64,000 nucleotides of DNA from Actinoalloteichus_B caeruleus (GTDB lineage: Bacteria > Actinomycetota > Actinomycetes > Mycobacteriales > Pseudonocardiaceae), in assembly GCF_000718005.1 (NCBI RefSeq), contig NZ_JODV01000005.1. One strand, given 5' to 3'. The position numbers and the translations under genes were made by a program. The notes below the pieces were generated by a model. It worked only from the letters and a program-made list of their open reading frames with translations. It was not told where the DNA came from and ran no database searches. Below are positions 8,412 through 16,891 of this stretch, in pieces (the first letter of the stretch is position 1; every line of letters starts with the position of its first letter).

Positions 8412-8750
8412 ATGTCCTCCCGCTCCTCCCACCGGCTGGGTACCGCCAGCACGCACCGCGCGGCCGGGTTCTGGGTGCTCGCCGTGGGCGGCGGGACGGC
8501 GTTGGCCGCGTTGGTGGCCGCCGCTCCCTTCCTCTTCCTGCTCGGCGCGCCGGGCGGCGTGGGGCCGCTGCTCGCCGAGCGCGCGGTCCAGTTCGGGAGC
8601 GCGGTGTTAATGGCGCTGCTCGTCGGTCAGGTCGTGGTGGCCTGCCTGTGGCTGTTCCCGGGGACGCCCCGGCCGGGCCGGTACGGGGGACTGGCGGCCG
8701 CCACCGGGCTCGTCGTGGCCGCCGGGTGGCTCGTCCTCGACGGGGGCTGA
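8412..8750 (+). CDS. Small membrane protein of unknown function
   Basis: A 112-residue protein with three hydrophobic segments (about residues 18-45, 58-82 and 92-110) and little else. The N-terminus (MSSRSSHRLG) is basic and probably cytoplasmic. It has no signature motif I recognise, but codon use looks coding. TAGGGT 6 bases before the ATG suggests leaderless transcription. It stands alone between the acyltransferases and tRNA-Gly. Confidence 0.7.
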   Translation: MSSRSSHRLGTASTHRAAGFWVLAVGGGTALAALVAAAPFLFLLGAPGGVGPLLAERAVQFGSAVLMALLVGQVVVACLWLFPGTPRPGRYGGLAAATGLVVAAGWLVLDGG

Positions 8751-8776
8751 TCCCTCGGGCCGAGCCGGGAACGCGG

Positions 8777-8807
8777 ACGAGCCCCCGGCCGTGGACCGGG
8801 GGCTCGT
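8777..8807 (-). terminator. Terminator hairpin after tRNA-Gly
   Basis: A perfect 12-bp stem ACGAGCCCCCGG / CCGGGGGCTCGT with a 7-base loop lies just past the 3' end of the minus-strand tRNA. It lacks a U tract. It may also stop transcription from the small membrane gene on the plus strand. Confidence 0.75.
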
Positions 8808-8813
8808 GCGGGG

Positions 8814-8886
8814 AGCGGACGACGGGACTCGAACCCGCGACCCTCACCTTGGCAAGGTGATGCGCTACCAACTGCGCTACGTCCGC
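8814..8886 (-). tRNA. tRNA-Gly (anticodon GCC)
   Basis: The minus strand folds into a full cloverleaf. The acceptor is GCGGACG paired with CGTCCGC, the D arm starts TAGCGCAG, the anticodon stem-loop is TCACC TTGCCAA GGTGA with anticodon GCC, and the T arm contains GTTCGAAC. The discriminator base is U, as in bacterial tRNA-Gly. CCA is not encoded. Confidence 0.95.
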
Positions 8887-9028
8887 ATCGCGGGTCCCGG
8901 GGGAACCCGCGAGGTTCGCCGGCCGACCGGATCGGCCCGCGCGTCGCCAACTGTAGACCATGCCGAGGACGGACCGGACGGCGGCCCGGGGAACACGGGG
9001 GCAGGCCGCCCGGCCCTGTCCCGGGCGG

Positions 9029-9439
9029 TCAGCCGCTGCGGTCGGGGCCGGCCTGGTCCGGGGTGACCCGCAGGATGACCCGCTGTTCCTTCTCCATCGC
9101 CCGGCGGTACTCGTCCCAGTCCGGGTGCTCCCCGGCGACGGACCGGTAGTACGACTCCAACAGGTCCATCGCCGCGGGCAGGGTGATGACCTCGCAGCGG
9201 CCGCGCAGCTGGAGCCAGTCCCCGAAGAACTCGTCAGGCAGCACGCACAACCAGACCGTCGGATCCCGCTCGATGTTGCGCACCTTGAACGCGGTCGCCC
9301 TGGTGCTGACGAGGACGCGCCCCCGGTCGTCGACCGAGGTCATCACGGGTGACATCTGGGGTGAGCCGTCCGAACGGCGGGTGGCCAGCACTGCCCGGTG
9401 CTGCCGGCGGACGGTCTCCATCGCGGTGGCGAGCTCCAT
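9029..9439 (-). CDS. Pyridoxamine 5'-phosphate oxidase family (FMN/F420-binding split barrel) protein
   Basis: A 136-residue protein of the actinobacterial PPOX/FDOR type. Its N-terminus has HRAVLATRRSDGSPQMSPV, where the SPQMSP strand is typical, followed by GRVLVSTRATAFKVRNIERDP and WLQLRGRCEVI. Such proteins bind FMN or F420 and reduce small molecules or biliverdin-like tetrapyrroles; the substrate is not clear here. The ATG at 9439 is preceded by AGGA at 9 bases. Longer frames upstream are low complexity. It lies downstream of tRNA-Gly on the same strand. Confidence 0.85.
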   Translation of the reverse strand: MELATAMETVRRQHRAVLATRRSDGSPQMSPVMTSVDDRGRVLVSTRATAFKVRNIERDPTVWLCVLPDEFFGDWLQLRGRCEVITLPAAMDLLESYYRSVAGEHPDWDEYRRAMEKEQRVILRVTPDQAGPDRSG

Positions 9440-9606
9440 GGTCGGTGATCCTGGCAGCCGCACCCGGCGCACGCGCGGCATGCCACACCGGGGAGAGGGA
9501 ATCCGCCCGCCCGAAGCCCCCGAACGGTGGGCGCGGCGCGGTACCGTGGACGCACGCTCGGTAGTCGAGCCCGGGACGGCCGGGGCGTGGGAGACCTGGA
9601 GGTCGG

Positions 9607-10044
9607 ATGGAGCGCGAGGTACGTGGTGCCGACGGTCGGAAGTGGAAGGTCTCCGGCCAGATGGAGTGGCGTCATCCACTCCAGCTCGACGAGTTCGAGC
9701 ACGACGTCAGCGGGGGGAACACCCCGGGTGTCGTCATCTCCTCGTTCCTCGTGCTCTTCGTGGTGATGCTCTTCCTGTGGCGCCCCGAGGCCGTGGTGAC
9801 CCCGGCGTGGCTGTTGCTGGGCCTGGTGCTCGTGCTGGTGTTCTTCCCCGCCCGGTGGCTGCTGCGCCGGCCCTGGACGTTGATGGCGGAGACCGACGGC
9901 GACGACGAGGAGCACCCGCCGGAGCGTTGGGTGGGCGTCGTCCGGGGTGTCGTCCAGGTCCGCCAGGACGCGGCGACGACCGCGCGCAACATCGAGGTCT
10001 ACTCGCAGCCAAGCGGGGACGGACCCCTCCAACCGGTCGACTAG
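9607..10044 (+). CDS. Conserved actinobacterial two-helix membrane protein
   Basis: A 145-residue protein with a hydrophilic N-terminus (GRKWKVSGQMEWRHP), two adjacent membrane segments (about residues 42-60 and 66-84), then RRPWTLMAETDGD and a basic/acidic C-terminal half. Similar small proteins are common in actinomycetes but have no defined function. GGAGGTCGG stands directly before the ATG. It may share a promoter region with the divergent PPOX gene and is followed 86 bases later by the Fpg/Nei gene. Confidence 0.75.
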   Translation: MEREVRGADGRKWKVSGQMEWRHPLQLDEFEHDVSGGNTPGVVISSFLVLFVVMLFLWRPEAVVTPAWLLLGLVLVLVFFPARWLLRRPWTLMAETDGDDEEHPPERWVGVVRGVVQVRQDAATTARNIEVYSQPSGDGPLQPVD

Positions 10045-10130
10045 GACGGCGACGGGGGCGGCCCCCCGTCGCCCCCGCCGGTCGGACGTTCGACAGGACG
10101 CCCTCGGTGGAACGCCGCACACTGGGGTGC

Positions 10131-10994
10131 GTGCCCGAGCTACCCGAGGTCGAGGCGATCGCCCACCACCTCCGCCAGCACGCGGTCGGCCGCACCGTGC
10201 GGCGGGTCGACGTCGCCTCCCCCACGGTCCTCAAGACCGTCGAACCGACCTGGTCCGCGCTCGTCGGACGTGAGGTCAGCGGGGTGGACCGGCACGGGAA
10301 GTTCCTCGACGTGCGCTGCTCGGGGCTGAGCCTGGTCGCGCACCTGGCCAGGGCGGGCTGGCTGCGGTGGCAGGACGTGCTGCCGGCGGCGCCGCCCCGG
10401 CCCGGTCGCGGTCCGCTGGCCCTCCGGGCGCACCTCGGGAACCCGGGGGAGGGGCCGGGTTTCGACCTCACCGAGGCGGGCACCAGGAAGGGCCTCGCGG
10501 TGTGGATCGTGACCGATCCGCTCGAGGTGCCGGGGATCGCCACGCTGGGACCGGATGCCCTGGACCTCGGAGAGGAGGAGCTCACCGAACTCCTGGCCGG
10601 TCGCACCGAACGCGTCAAGACCGTGCTGACCAGGCAGTCGCTGCTGGCCGGGATCGGCAACGCCTACTCGGACGAGATCCTGCACCGCGCGCGGCTGTCC
10701 CCGTTCGCCGTGGCGGGCCGGCTGTCCGGCGACGAGGTGGCCCGGCTGAGCCGGTCGATGCGGGAGGTGCTGGCCGACGCGGTGCGGCGCACCGAGGGGC
10801 AGGAGGTGGCCCGGCTCAAGGGCGAGAAGCGCGCCGGCATGCGGGTGCACGGACGGACGGGCCTGCCCTGCCCGGTGTGCGGCGACCAGATCCGCGAGGT
10901 CTCCTACAGCGACCGTTCGTTGCAGTACTGCCCGACCTGCCAGACCGGGGGCCGGCCGCTGGCGGACCGCCGGCTGTCCCGCCTGCTGCGTTGA
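10131..10994 (+). CDS. Fpg/Nei-family DNA glycosylase/AP lyase
   Basis: A 287-residue base-excision-repair enzyme. After removal of the initiator it starts PELPEVEAI, with the N-terminal Pro as nucleophile and Glu3 as catalytic acid. It carries the HGKFLDV Lys loop and the helix-two-turn-helix LLAGIGNAYSDEILHRA. The C-terminal zinc finger CPVC...CPTC is followed by the usual Gln and Arg residues (CQTGGRPL). It removes oxidised bases and nicks the abasic site. The domain order matches the actinobacterial Fpg2/Nei-like subgroup rather than canonical MutM. Start is the GTG at 10131, fixed by the required Pro at position 2. Confidence 0.92.
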   Translation: MPELPEVEAIAHHLRQHAVGRTVRRVDVASPTVLKTVEPTWSALVGREVSGVDRHGKFLDVRCSGLSLVAHLARAGWLRWQDVLPAAPPRPGRGPLALRAHLGNPGEGPGFDLTEAGTRKGLAVWIVTDPLEVPGIATLGPDALDLGEEELTELLAGRTERVKTVLTRQSLLAGIGNAYSDEILHRARLSPFAVAGRLSGDEVARLSRSMREVLADAVRRTEGQEVARLKGEKRAGMRVHGRTGLPCPVCGDQIREVSYSDRSLQYCPTCQTGGRPLADRRLSRLLR

Positions 10995-11037
10995 GTGACG
11001 CCCGACCCCCGGGGTGCCCGGGTGGTGGGGTTCCCGT

Positions 11038-11931
11038 TCAGCGGGCGCTGTCGGCGGGACGGGCCCGCCTCGCCGGTCCGGTCCCGGCGGCGCCCCGGAC
11101 GAAGACCATCCGGGTCCCGACGGCGCCGTCCGCCGGGCTCAGCTGCGCCGAGAGCGTGCGGATCACGAGGATCGTCATGACGGCCACGACGCACGCCGAG
11201 AGGTTGAGCACGGCGTGCAGCACCACGCCGTCCGCCGCGGCCTGGAGCCCCTCCCGGAAGCCCCACAGCACGGCGAGCAGGGCCAGCAGCAGGTTCACCA
11301 CCCAGGCCGACCACCAGGCGCGCACGAGCCCCGAGGGGCGCGGCCGACGGTCCGGGGGGCGCTCGGCCGCCGTGTGTTCCAGCTCCGCGAGCAACATGCC
11401 GGGGAGTACGAGGTTCACCCCGGGCACGAGCACACCCGCGAACACGTGCCAGGCGGGGCGGGACGACCGGACCCCGGCGTTCTCCTCCGCCGCCGCCCTG
11501 GCCCGCGACAGCCAGAGCAGGCAGCTGGTGGCGGAGAGCGCGGCCGCGACCAGCAGCAGCGCCGAGGCCGTGTACACGAGGGCGTCGGAGAGGCGGACCG
11601 AGTCCGCGGCCACGCCCGCGTCCCGGCTGCTCACCAGGAGCGCGTACCGCCAGCCCTCGGCGCCGGCGGCCAGCAGGGCCAGCAGGGCGGTCAGGGAGAG
11701 GCAGCGCATCGAGAATCCGGCGAGCCAGTGCTGCCGGCTCGCCGGATCCACCGGTGGGGGAGGGGTGAAGGGCAGGGCGCTGGGCGTGCGCCACGCCACG
11801 AGGGGGAAACCCCACCGTGGAGTCGCCGGGTAGGAAGGGGGCCCGGTGTACCGGGGCGCGGCCCGGCCCGGTCGCGCCACGTGCGGGAGGGTGGGCGAGT
11901 CGAGCCCGTCGAACCGCGTGTCACCAGCCAT
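11038..11931 (-). CDS. DUF4328 membrane protein
   Basis: A 297-residue protein with a Pro-rich cytoplasmic N-terminus (about 70 residues, including RWGFPLVAWRTPS). About five or six membrane segments of the DUF4328 type follow (near 75-92, 118-138, 165-185, 208-228 and 240-260). The LWLSRARAAAEENAG and VPGVNLVLPGMLL motifs are characteristic. The C-terminus is basic. The function of the family is unknown. GGGAGG lies 9 bases before the ATG at 11931. It is convergent with the Fpg/Nei gene and directly downstream of the rhodanese gene on the same strand. Confidence 0.82.
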   Translation of the reverse strand: MAGDTRFDGLDSPTLPHVARPGRAAPRYTGPPSYPATPRWGFPLVAWRTPSALPFTPPPPVDPASRQHWLAGFSMRCLSLTALLALLAAGAEGWRYALLVSSRDAGVAADSVRLSDALVYTASALLLVAAALSATSCLLWLSRARAAAEENAGVRSSRPAWHVFAGVLVPGVNLVLPGMLLAELEHTAAERPPDRRPRPSGLVRAWWSAWVVNLLLALLAVLWGFREGLQAAADGVVLHAVLNLSACVVAVMTILVIRTLSAQLSPADGAVGTRMVFVRGAAGTGPARRARPADSAR

Positions 11932-11973
11932 CGCTCGATCCTCCCGCTCGTGGTGTTCCGCGCCCTGGTGCGT

Positions 11974-12321
11974 TCAGAGCACGGACGGTTCGGTGCCGGC
12001 CCGCTCGGACACCATCGGGTTGCCGGTGGCGGCCCAGCCCTTCATGCCGGTGTCCACGTTGAACGCGTCCCATCCGTTGCCGTTGAGGAACGAGGTGGCC
12101 CTGGCGGAACGGCCACCGCTGCGGCAGACCACGAGGATCTCGTCGTTCTCGGGGAGTTCGTCGAGGCGGCCGGCGAGCTCCCCGAGCGGGATGTGGAGGG
12201 CGTCGGGCGCGTGACCCGCCTCCCACTCGTCCCGTTCGCGGACGTCGAGGAGGGTCACGCCGTCGGTCAGCCGTTCCCGGACCTCGGTCACGGCGATGCT
12301 GGGTACCTGGTGTGGGTGCAC
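11974..12321 (-). CDS. Rhodanese-like domain protein
   Basis: A 115-residue single rhodanese domain. The N-terminal TLLDVRERDEWEAGHAPDA motif, the active-site loop VCRSGGRSARA with catalytic Cys, and a final NVDTGMKGW strand are all present. Such proteins carry a persulfide on the Cys and move sulfur or take part in thiol chemistry. The CRSGGRS loop fits the single-domain GlpE/thiosulfate sulfurtransferase-like group. It is expected to be cytoplasmic. It probably forms a short transcription unit with the DUF4328 gene 42 bases downstream. Confidence 0.9.
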   Translation of the reverse strand: MHPHQVPSIAVTEVRERLTDGVTLLDVRERDEWEAGHAPDALHIPLGELAGRLDELPENDEILVVCRSGGRSARATSFLNGNGWDAFNVDTGMKGWAATGNPMVSERAGTEPSVL

Positions 12322-12393
12322 CCCTCGATGCTGCCACGCCGGTGCTGCCCCCGGTGTGTGGGCGGGTGCGGCACCGGCGCGGCCCGGGGATCA

Positions 12394-12510
12394 TCACCCG
12401 TTCTCGGCCAGGTACGTGGCCAACCGGGCGATCTCGCCGGTGGTCACCGGGAGCTCCCGGTGGGCTGGGCGCCCACCAGGCCGCGCGCGTGGAGCTGGTG
12501 CGGCGTCCAC
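12394..12510 (-). CDS. Possible 38-residue protein or gene remnant
   Basis: A short frame from a GTG at 12510 ends in ELPVTTGEIARLATYLAENG. That end looks like an amphipathic helical segment from a real protein, whereas the first half is low complexity. It lies 31 bases after the DJ-1/PfpI stop on the same strand. It could be a tiny gene, the tail of a degraded gene, or chance. Confidence 0.25.
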   Translation of the reverse strand: MDAAPAPRARPGGRPAHRELPVTTGEIARLATYLAENG

Positions 12511-12541
12511 TCGGTCGGCCCCGCGCCCTGGGTGGGCCCGG

Positions 12542-13165
12542 TCAGCGGTTGATCAGCGCGCGGACGGTGGTGACGAGGTCCGGGTCCGCCGTCTCCGGTG
12601 AGCCGGCGTCCCCTGGCGTCTCGGGCGCGTACTCGATGGCCAGCTGGATGGTGTCGGCCATCCGACCGCCCCACAGCTCCCTCGCGAGCAGGAGCCCCAT
12701 GTCGATGCCGGCCGAGACCCCGGCGGCCGTGATGGTGTTCCCGTCGACGACGACCCGGTCGGTGACGACCTCGGCGCCCAGCTCGGCCAGGGTGCCTCGG
12801 ACCGCCCAGTGGGTGGTGGCGGGACGGCCGGTGAGCAGCCCGGCGGCGGCGAGGAGGGTGGAGCCGGTGCACACCGAGGTCGTCCACCGCGCCGTGGGGT
12901 GCGCGGCGGCGAGCCAGGCGATGAGGGCGTCGTTCTCCAGGGCGGGTCGCCAGTGGCCGCTGCCGGGCACGACGATCACGTCCGGATCGGGCAGCTCGGC
13001 CAGGGTGGTGTCCGCGTGCAGGACCGCCCCCGAGTCGCAGGCGACGGGGCCGGTCCGCTCGGCGACGAAGTGCGTGGTCAGTTCGGGGTGGCCGGCCAGC
13101 ACCTCGTACGGGCCGATCAGGTCCAGTGCGGTCATGTTCTCGTACAGCACGAAGGCCGCGCGCAT
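12542..13165 (-). CDS. DJ-1/PfpI family protein
   Basis: A 207-residue single-domain protein of the DJ-1/PfpI glutamine amidotransferase-like superfamily. AAFVLYENMTALDLIGPYEV is the N-terminal strand with the conserved Glu, and the nucleophile elbow TSVCTGSTLLAAAGLL carries the Cys. THWAVRGTLAELGAEVV and ITAAGVSAGIDM follow. This arrangement matches isonitrile-hydratase-like members and the N-terminal half of GlxA regulators. GAGAGGAGACACC precedes the ATG at 13165. It lies beside a two-domain GlxA-type regulator that shares the same fold, possibly its partner or a duplicate. Confidence 0.88.
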   Translation of the reverse strand: MRAAFVLYENMTALDLIGPYEVLAGHPELTTHFVAERTGPVACDSGAVLHADTTLAELPDPDVIVVPGSGHWRPALENDALIAWLAAAHPTARWTTSVCTGSTLLAAAGLLTGRPATTHWAVRGTLAELGAEVVTDRVVVDGNTITAAGVSAGIDMGLLLARELWGGRMADTIQLAIEYAPETPGDAGSPETADPDLVTTVRALINR

Positions 13166-13419
13166 GGTGTCTCCTCTCGTTGTCGCCCCCGGACGGAGGC
13201 GGGCGGGGTCGTGGTGTCCGGCCGGTCCGAGCGCGCCGGGACGTTCCTGGCGGGTATTGGTGGTCGCGTGGGCGGGCCGGTTGTGCGGGGCGAGGTGACG
13301 CGGCATCGCCGGGACGCCACCGGATCGGGGTCAGCCCCGGGCCGAGGGCAGCCCCGGTCGGAGCCGGGAGCGAGGTCGGCCCGCCGGCCCGGCCCACGTG
13401 TGGTCAGCGCTGGTCCTGG

Positions 13420-14436
13420 TCAGACCCCTCGGGTGCTGTGGAACCTGGCCCGGTAGGCCCCGGGCGGCACCCCGAGTTCACGGAGGAAGGCGCGCCGCAT
13501 GGTCTCGGTGGTGGCGAAACCGGTCTGGTTGGCGATGCGGTCCAGCCCGTCCGAGCCGGCCTCCAACAGGGCCCGGGCGGCGGCGACTCGACTCGCCTCC
13601 ACGTACCGGCCCGGGCTGGACCCGGTTTCGCGGAGGAACAGCCGGCTGAGGTGGCGCGGGCTGACGGACACCAGGGCGGCGAGCGCCGGCACGGACAGGT
13701 CGGCCGCCGGCTGGGTGGTGATGTGGTCCGTCACCCGCCGCAGCCCGGGGTCGGCGACCGGCCGGGACCGCGACCAGGCGCTGAACTGGGACTGGCCGCC
13801 GGGTCGTTGGAGGAAGACCACCATCCACCGGGCGATCATGCGGGCGACCTGGGGACCCTGGTCGTCCTCCACGAGCGCGAGTGCCAGGTCGATGCCGGCG
13901 GTGACGCCGGCCGAGGTGGTCAGGTTCCCGTCCTTGACGAAGATGGCGTCCGGTACGACGCGCACCGTCGGGTGGCTCTCGGCGAGTTCCTCGCAGTGCG
14001 CCCAGTGGGTGCCGGCGCGACGGCCGTCCAGCAGCCCGGCGGCGGCGAGGACGAAGGCGCCGGTGCACACGGAGGCCACCCGGCGCGCCCCGGCCGCGAG
14101 CCGGCCGATCTCCGCGACCAGAGCGGTGTCCCGGGCCGCCTCCCGGTACCTCGGGCTGCCCACCACCAGCAGGGTGTCCGGTGGAGTGCGGATGTCCGCG
14201 AGTGCGGCGTCGGTGGCCAGCCGCACCCCCGACGACGTCCGCACCATGCCGCCGGCCGGGGAGGCGGTGCTGACCCGGTACGAGTTCGGCCGGACCTGGC
14301 TCGCCGCGTCGAAGACCTCCAGCGGGCCCGCCGTGTCGAGCAGCACGCTGCCCTCGTACAGCACGAGGAGGATGGTCCGCTGCCGGGTGTCGCTGTCCAC
14401 GCCGTCCACGATGCGGGCCCCCGGCGTGGTCCGCAA
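13420..14436 (-). CDS. GlxA-type transcriptional regulator (DJ-1/PfpI domain plus AraC helix-turn-helix)
   Basis: A 338-residue protein. Residues 20-190 form a DJ-1/PfpI-like domain (ILLVLYEGSVLLDTAGPLEV, SVCTGAFVLAAAGLL with Cys retained, THWAHCEELAE, TSAGVTAGIDLAL). Residues 225-330 are two AraC helix-turn-helix motifs (VSPRHLSRLFLRETGSSPG and IANQTGFATTETMRRAF). The family controls amine and osmolyte catabolism, among other pathways. The start used is a TTG at 14436 with GAGGGG 8 bases upstream; a GTG 14 codons later lacks a ribosome site. The likely target is the adjacent DJ-1 gene (inference from context). Confidence 0.88.
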   Translation of the reverse strand: MRTTPGARIVDGVDSDTRQRTILLVLYEGSVLLDTAGPLEVFDAASQVRPNSYRVSTASPAGGMVRTSSGVRLATDAALADIRTPPDTLLVVGSPRYREAARDTALVAEIGRLAAGARRVASVCTGAFVLAAAGLLDGRRAGTHWAHCEELAESHPTVRVVPDAIFVKDGNLTTSAGVTAGIDLALALVEDDQGPQVARMIARWMVVFLQRPGGQSQFSAWSRSRPVADPGLRRVTDHITTQPAADLSVPALAALVSVSPRHLSRLFLRETGSSPGRYVEASRVAAARALLEAGSDGLDRIANQTGFATTETMRRAFLRELGVPPGAYRARFHSTRGV

Positions 14437-14551
14437 TGACCAGTACCCCTCGGATCAGGACATGCCGGCTGGTGCCGCCTCGGGGTGACGCGGGGGACCC
14501 CGCCAGGTCGGACCCCGAGGCGAGCGCACGGGCCGGTTCACCCCCGTGGGG

Positions 14552-16177
14552 TCAGTGCTCGGTGGCCTTCTCCGCTCCGGCACCGGACAGGGCCCGGACC
14601 TCCATCTCCCGGAACTTGGCCTCGTCGGGGCGGTCCTTGCTGAGCACGGTGCCCAGGTAGCCGAGCAGGAAGGACAGCGGGATGGAGACGATGCCCGGGT
14701 TGGACAACGGGAACCAGGCGAAGTCCGCGCCGGGGAACATCGCGGTCTCCGACCCCGACACGGCTGGGGAGAAGATGATCAGGGTCACGGTGATGCCCAG
14801 CCCGCCGTACATGCTCCACAGCGCGCCGGTCGTGCTGAACCGCTTCCAGAACAGCGAGTACAGGATGGTCGGCAGGTTCGCCGAGGCGGCCACCGCGAAG
14901 GCGAGCGCGACCAGGAAGGCGACGTTCTGCCCGTTGGCCGCGATCCCGCCGAGGATGGAGACCAGGCCGACGACGACCGCCGTGATCCGGGCGACCCGGA
15001 CCTCCTGCTGCTTGTCGTCGAGCTTCCCCCGCTTGATGACGTTGGCGTAGATGTCGTGCGCGAAGGAGGCGGAGGCCGTGATCGTGAGCCCCGCGACCAC
15101 CGCGAGGATGGTGGCGAACGCGACGGCGGCGATGAACCCGAGCAGCAGCGGCCCGCCCAGCTCCGCCGCCAGCAGCGGTGCCGCCGAATTGACCCCGCCC
15201 GGGGCGTCGAGGATGGTGTCCCGCCCGACGATGGCGGCAGCCCCGTAGCCCAGCACCAGGGTGAACAGGTAGAACAGCCCGATCAGCCAGATGGCCCACT
15301 GCACGGACCGCCTGGCCTCCTTCGAGTTGGGCACCGTGTAGAACCGCATCAGGATGTGGGGCAGCCCGGCCGTCCCCAGGACCAGCGCGATCGCGAGGGA
15401 CAGGAAGTCCAGCCTGGTCAGTTCGGAGATGCCGTACTGGAGGCCGGGGTTCAGGATCTCCTCGGTGCCGCTGGCGTCGACGGCGGCGCCCAGCAGCGAC
15501 GACAGGTTCATGCCGTACATGGCCAGCACCCACAGGGTCATGACCCCGGCTCCGGCGATGAGCAGCACCGCCTTGATGATCTGCACCCAGGTGGTGCCGC
15601 GCATCCCGCCGATGAGGACGTAGAGGATCATCAGCGCGCCGACCACGGCGATGACGATCGACTGGCCGACCCGGTCCTGGATGCCGAGCAGCAGCGCGAT
15701 CAGCCCGCCGGCGCCCGCCATCTGGGCGAGCAGGTAGAAGAAGGAGACGGAGAGGGTGGAGATGGACGCGGCGACCCGCACGGGACGCTGCCGCATCCGG
15801 AAGGACAGCACGTCGGCCATGGTGTAGCGGCCGGTGTTGCGCAGCAGTTCCGCCACCAGCAGCAGCGCGACCAGCCACGCGACGAGGAACCCGATGGAGT
15901 AGAGGAACCCGTCGTACCCGTGGACGGCGATCGCCCCGGCGATGCCGAGGAAGGACGCCGCGGAGAGGTAGTCACCGGAGATGGCGACGCCGTTCTGGGA
16001 CCCGCTGAACGCGCGGCCGGCCGCGTAGTAGTCGGCGGCTGTCCGGGTGTTCCGGCTCGCGCGGAAGACCGCGATCATCGTGATCAGCACGAAGATCCCG
16101 AAGATCCCCATGTTCAGGTAGGGCGATCCGCCCGCCGTCTGCGCGAGCAGCGGCCCGGTGGTGGTGGGGTGCGTCAT
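14552..16177 (-). CDS. actP: Cation/acetate symporter, ActP-type SSS transporter
   Basis: A 541-residue sodium:solute symporter with about 13 membrane helices. It has the SSS core (DYYAAGRAFSGSQNGVAISG, DYLSAASFLGIAGAIAVHGYD, GTAGLPHILMRFYTVPN) and ends in a short cytoplasmic tail. The GLPHILMRFYTVP signature and a DUF485 partner gene are typical of ActP/MctC carriers, which import acetate, propionate or pyruvate with a cation. The ATG overlaps the DUF485 stop by 4 bases (ATGA), so translation is coupled. It is the last gene of the minus-strand symporter block. Confidence 0.9.
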   Translation of the reverse strand: MTHPTTTGPLLAQTAGGSPYLNMGIFGIFVLITMIAVFRASRNTRTAADYYAAGRAFSGSQNGVAISGDYLSAASFLGIAGAIAVHGYDGFLYSIGFLVAWLVALLLVAELLRNTGRYTMADVLSFRMRQRPVRVAASISTLSVSFFYLLAQMAGAGGLIALLLGIQDRVGQSIVIAVVGALMILYVLIGGMRGTTWVQIIKAVLLIAGAGVMTLWVLAMYGMNLSSLLGAAVDASGTEEILNPGLQYGISELTRLDFLSLAIALVLGTAGLPHILMRFYTVPNSKEARRSVQWAIWLIGLFYLFTLVLGYGAAAIVGRDTILDAPGGVNSAAPLLAAELGGPLLLGFIAAVAFATILAVVAGLTITASASFAHDIYANVIKRGKLDDKQQEVRVARITAVVVGLVSILGGIAANGQNVAFLVALAFAVAASANLPTILYSLFWKRFSTTGALWSMYGGLGITVTLIIFSPAVSGSETAMFPGADFAWFPLSNPGIVSIPLSFLLGYLGTVLSKDRPDEAKFREMEVRALSGAGAEKATEH

Positions 16178-16518
16178 CCGCGTCCTCCCTCGACGCGTTC
16201 CCGGACCGCCTCGGCCAGCGGGTCGAGGCGGCGGTTGGCGAACCGGATGTACAGCACGGTGATCAGGAAGGTCGTCACGAACTGGAGGAGGCCGAGCAGC
16301 AACCCGAGGTTGACGTTCCCCAGGACCCTGATGCTCATCAGCCCGTGCGCGTAGTCCGCGAGGACCACGTACAACAGGTACCAGGTGAGGAAGAGGCCGG
16401 TGGTGGGGAAGACGAAGGTCCGCAGCCGGCGCCGCAGTTCGACGAAGTCCGGGCTCTCGTGGGCCTCGTGCCACGTCGTCGGCGACGGGCCGCCGTCGTC
16501 CGGTGGTGTCGTGCTCAC
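16174..16518 (-). CDS. DUF485 small membrane protein, ActP partner
   Basis: A 114-residue protein with two membrane helices in the DUF485 pattern: FVELRRRLRTFVFPTTGLFL, LLYVVLADYAHGLMS, then VNLGLLLGLLQFVTTFLITV and a YIRFANRRLDPLAE tail. DUF485 proteins (YjcH in E. coli) are encoded with ActP symporters; their exact role is unknown. GGGAGGTAGCG stands before the GTG at 16518. The stop overlaps the ActP start. Confidence 0.93.
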   Translation of the reverse strand: MSTTPPDDGGPSPTTWHEAHESPDFVELRRRLRTFVFPTTGLFLTWYLLYVVLADYAHGLMSIRVLGNVNLGLLLGLLQFVTTFLITVLYIRFANRRLDPLAEAVRERVEGGRG

Positions 16519-16891
16519 CGCTACCTCCCAGCGTCGCGAGTGCCCCCATGCTGGTATTGGCTACGTCACATTCGTAAGCCTCCAAACGGGGGCTTAGGGC
16601 AGTCGGGTAGCCGAACGATCGCTGTCCTTTTTGGCCGGTTCTCCTCGACGGAGAGTGAGGGGCTGACGTGGGGATGACCCACCTGGCCGCTTGCCTGGCT
16701 ACCCCGGCGTGCGGTACCGCGATGGCGTCTCCCGGGTGACCGAGCGCAGTGGTCACCGGGGGAGGCCGCTGCCCCTCCCTCCCCCGGACGGGACGTTGTC
16801 GGCGACCCGGTGTTCGACGGCCGCGTGCGCGGGCTCCCGGGGTCGGCGTGTCGCCGTCCCTCCCTGGCGGCACCGGCCACGGCCCCGGTGC
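16519..16891. other. Gene-free stretch with the DUF485-actP promoter region
   Basis: These 373 bases lie between two minus-strand units. An AT-richer patch at 16550-16620 (minus strand: TTACGAATGTGACGTAGCCAATACCA) is the likely promoter of DUF485-actP, with CAATACCA as a weak -10 and a TGTGA half-site nearby. The rest shows no gene on either strand. Confidence 0.45.

Noticed and set aside
10995..11037. A terminator hairpin after the Fpg/Nei gene
   Set aside because: CCCGGG repeats are present, but the stem is short and interrupted; not strong enough to call.
14546..16354. A 602-codon plus-strand frame opposite actP
   Set aside because: Gln/Asp/Arg-rich shadow of the symporter; no similarity to any fold.
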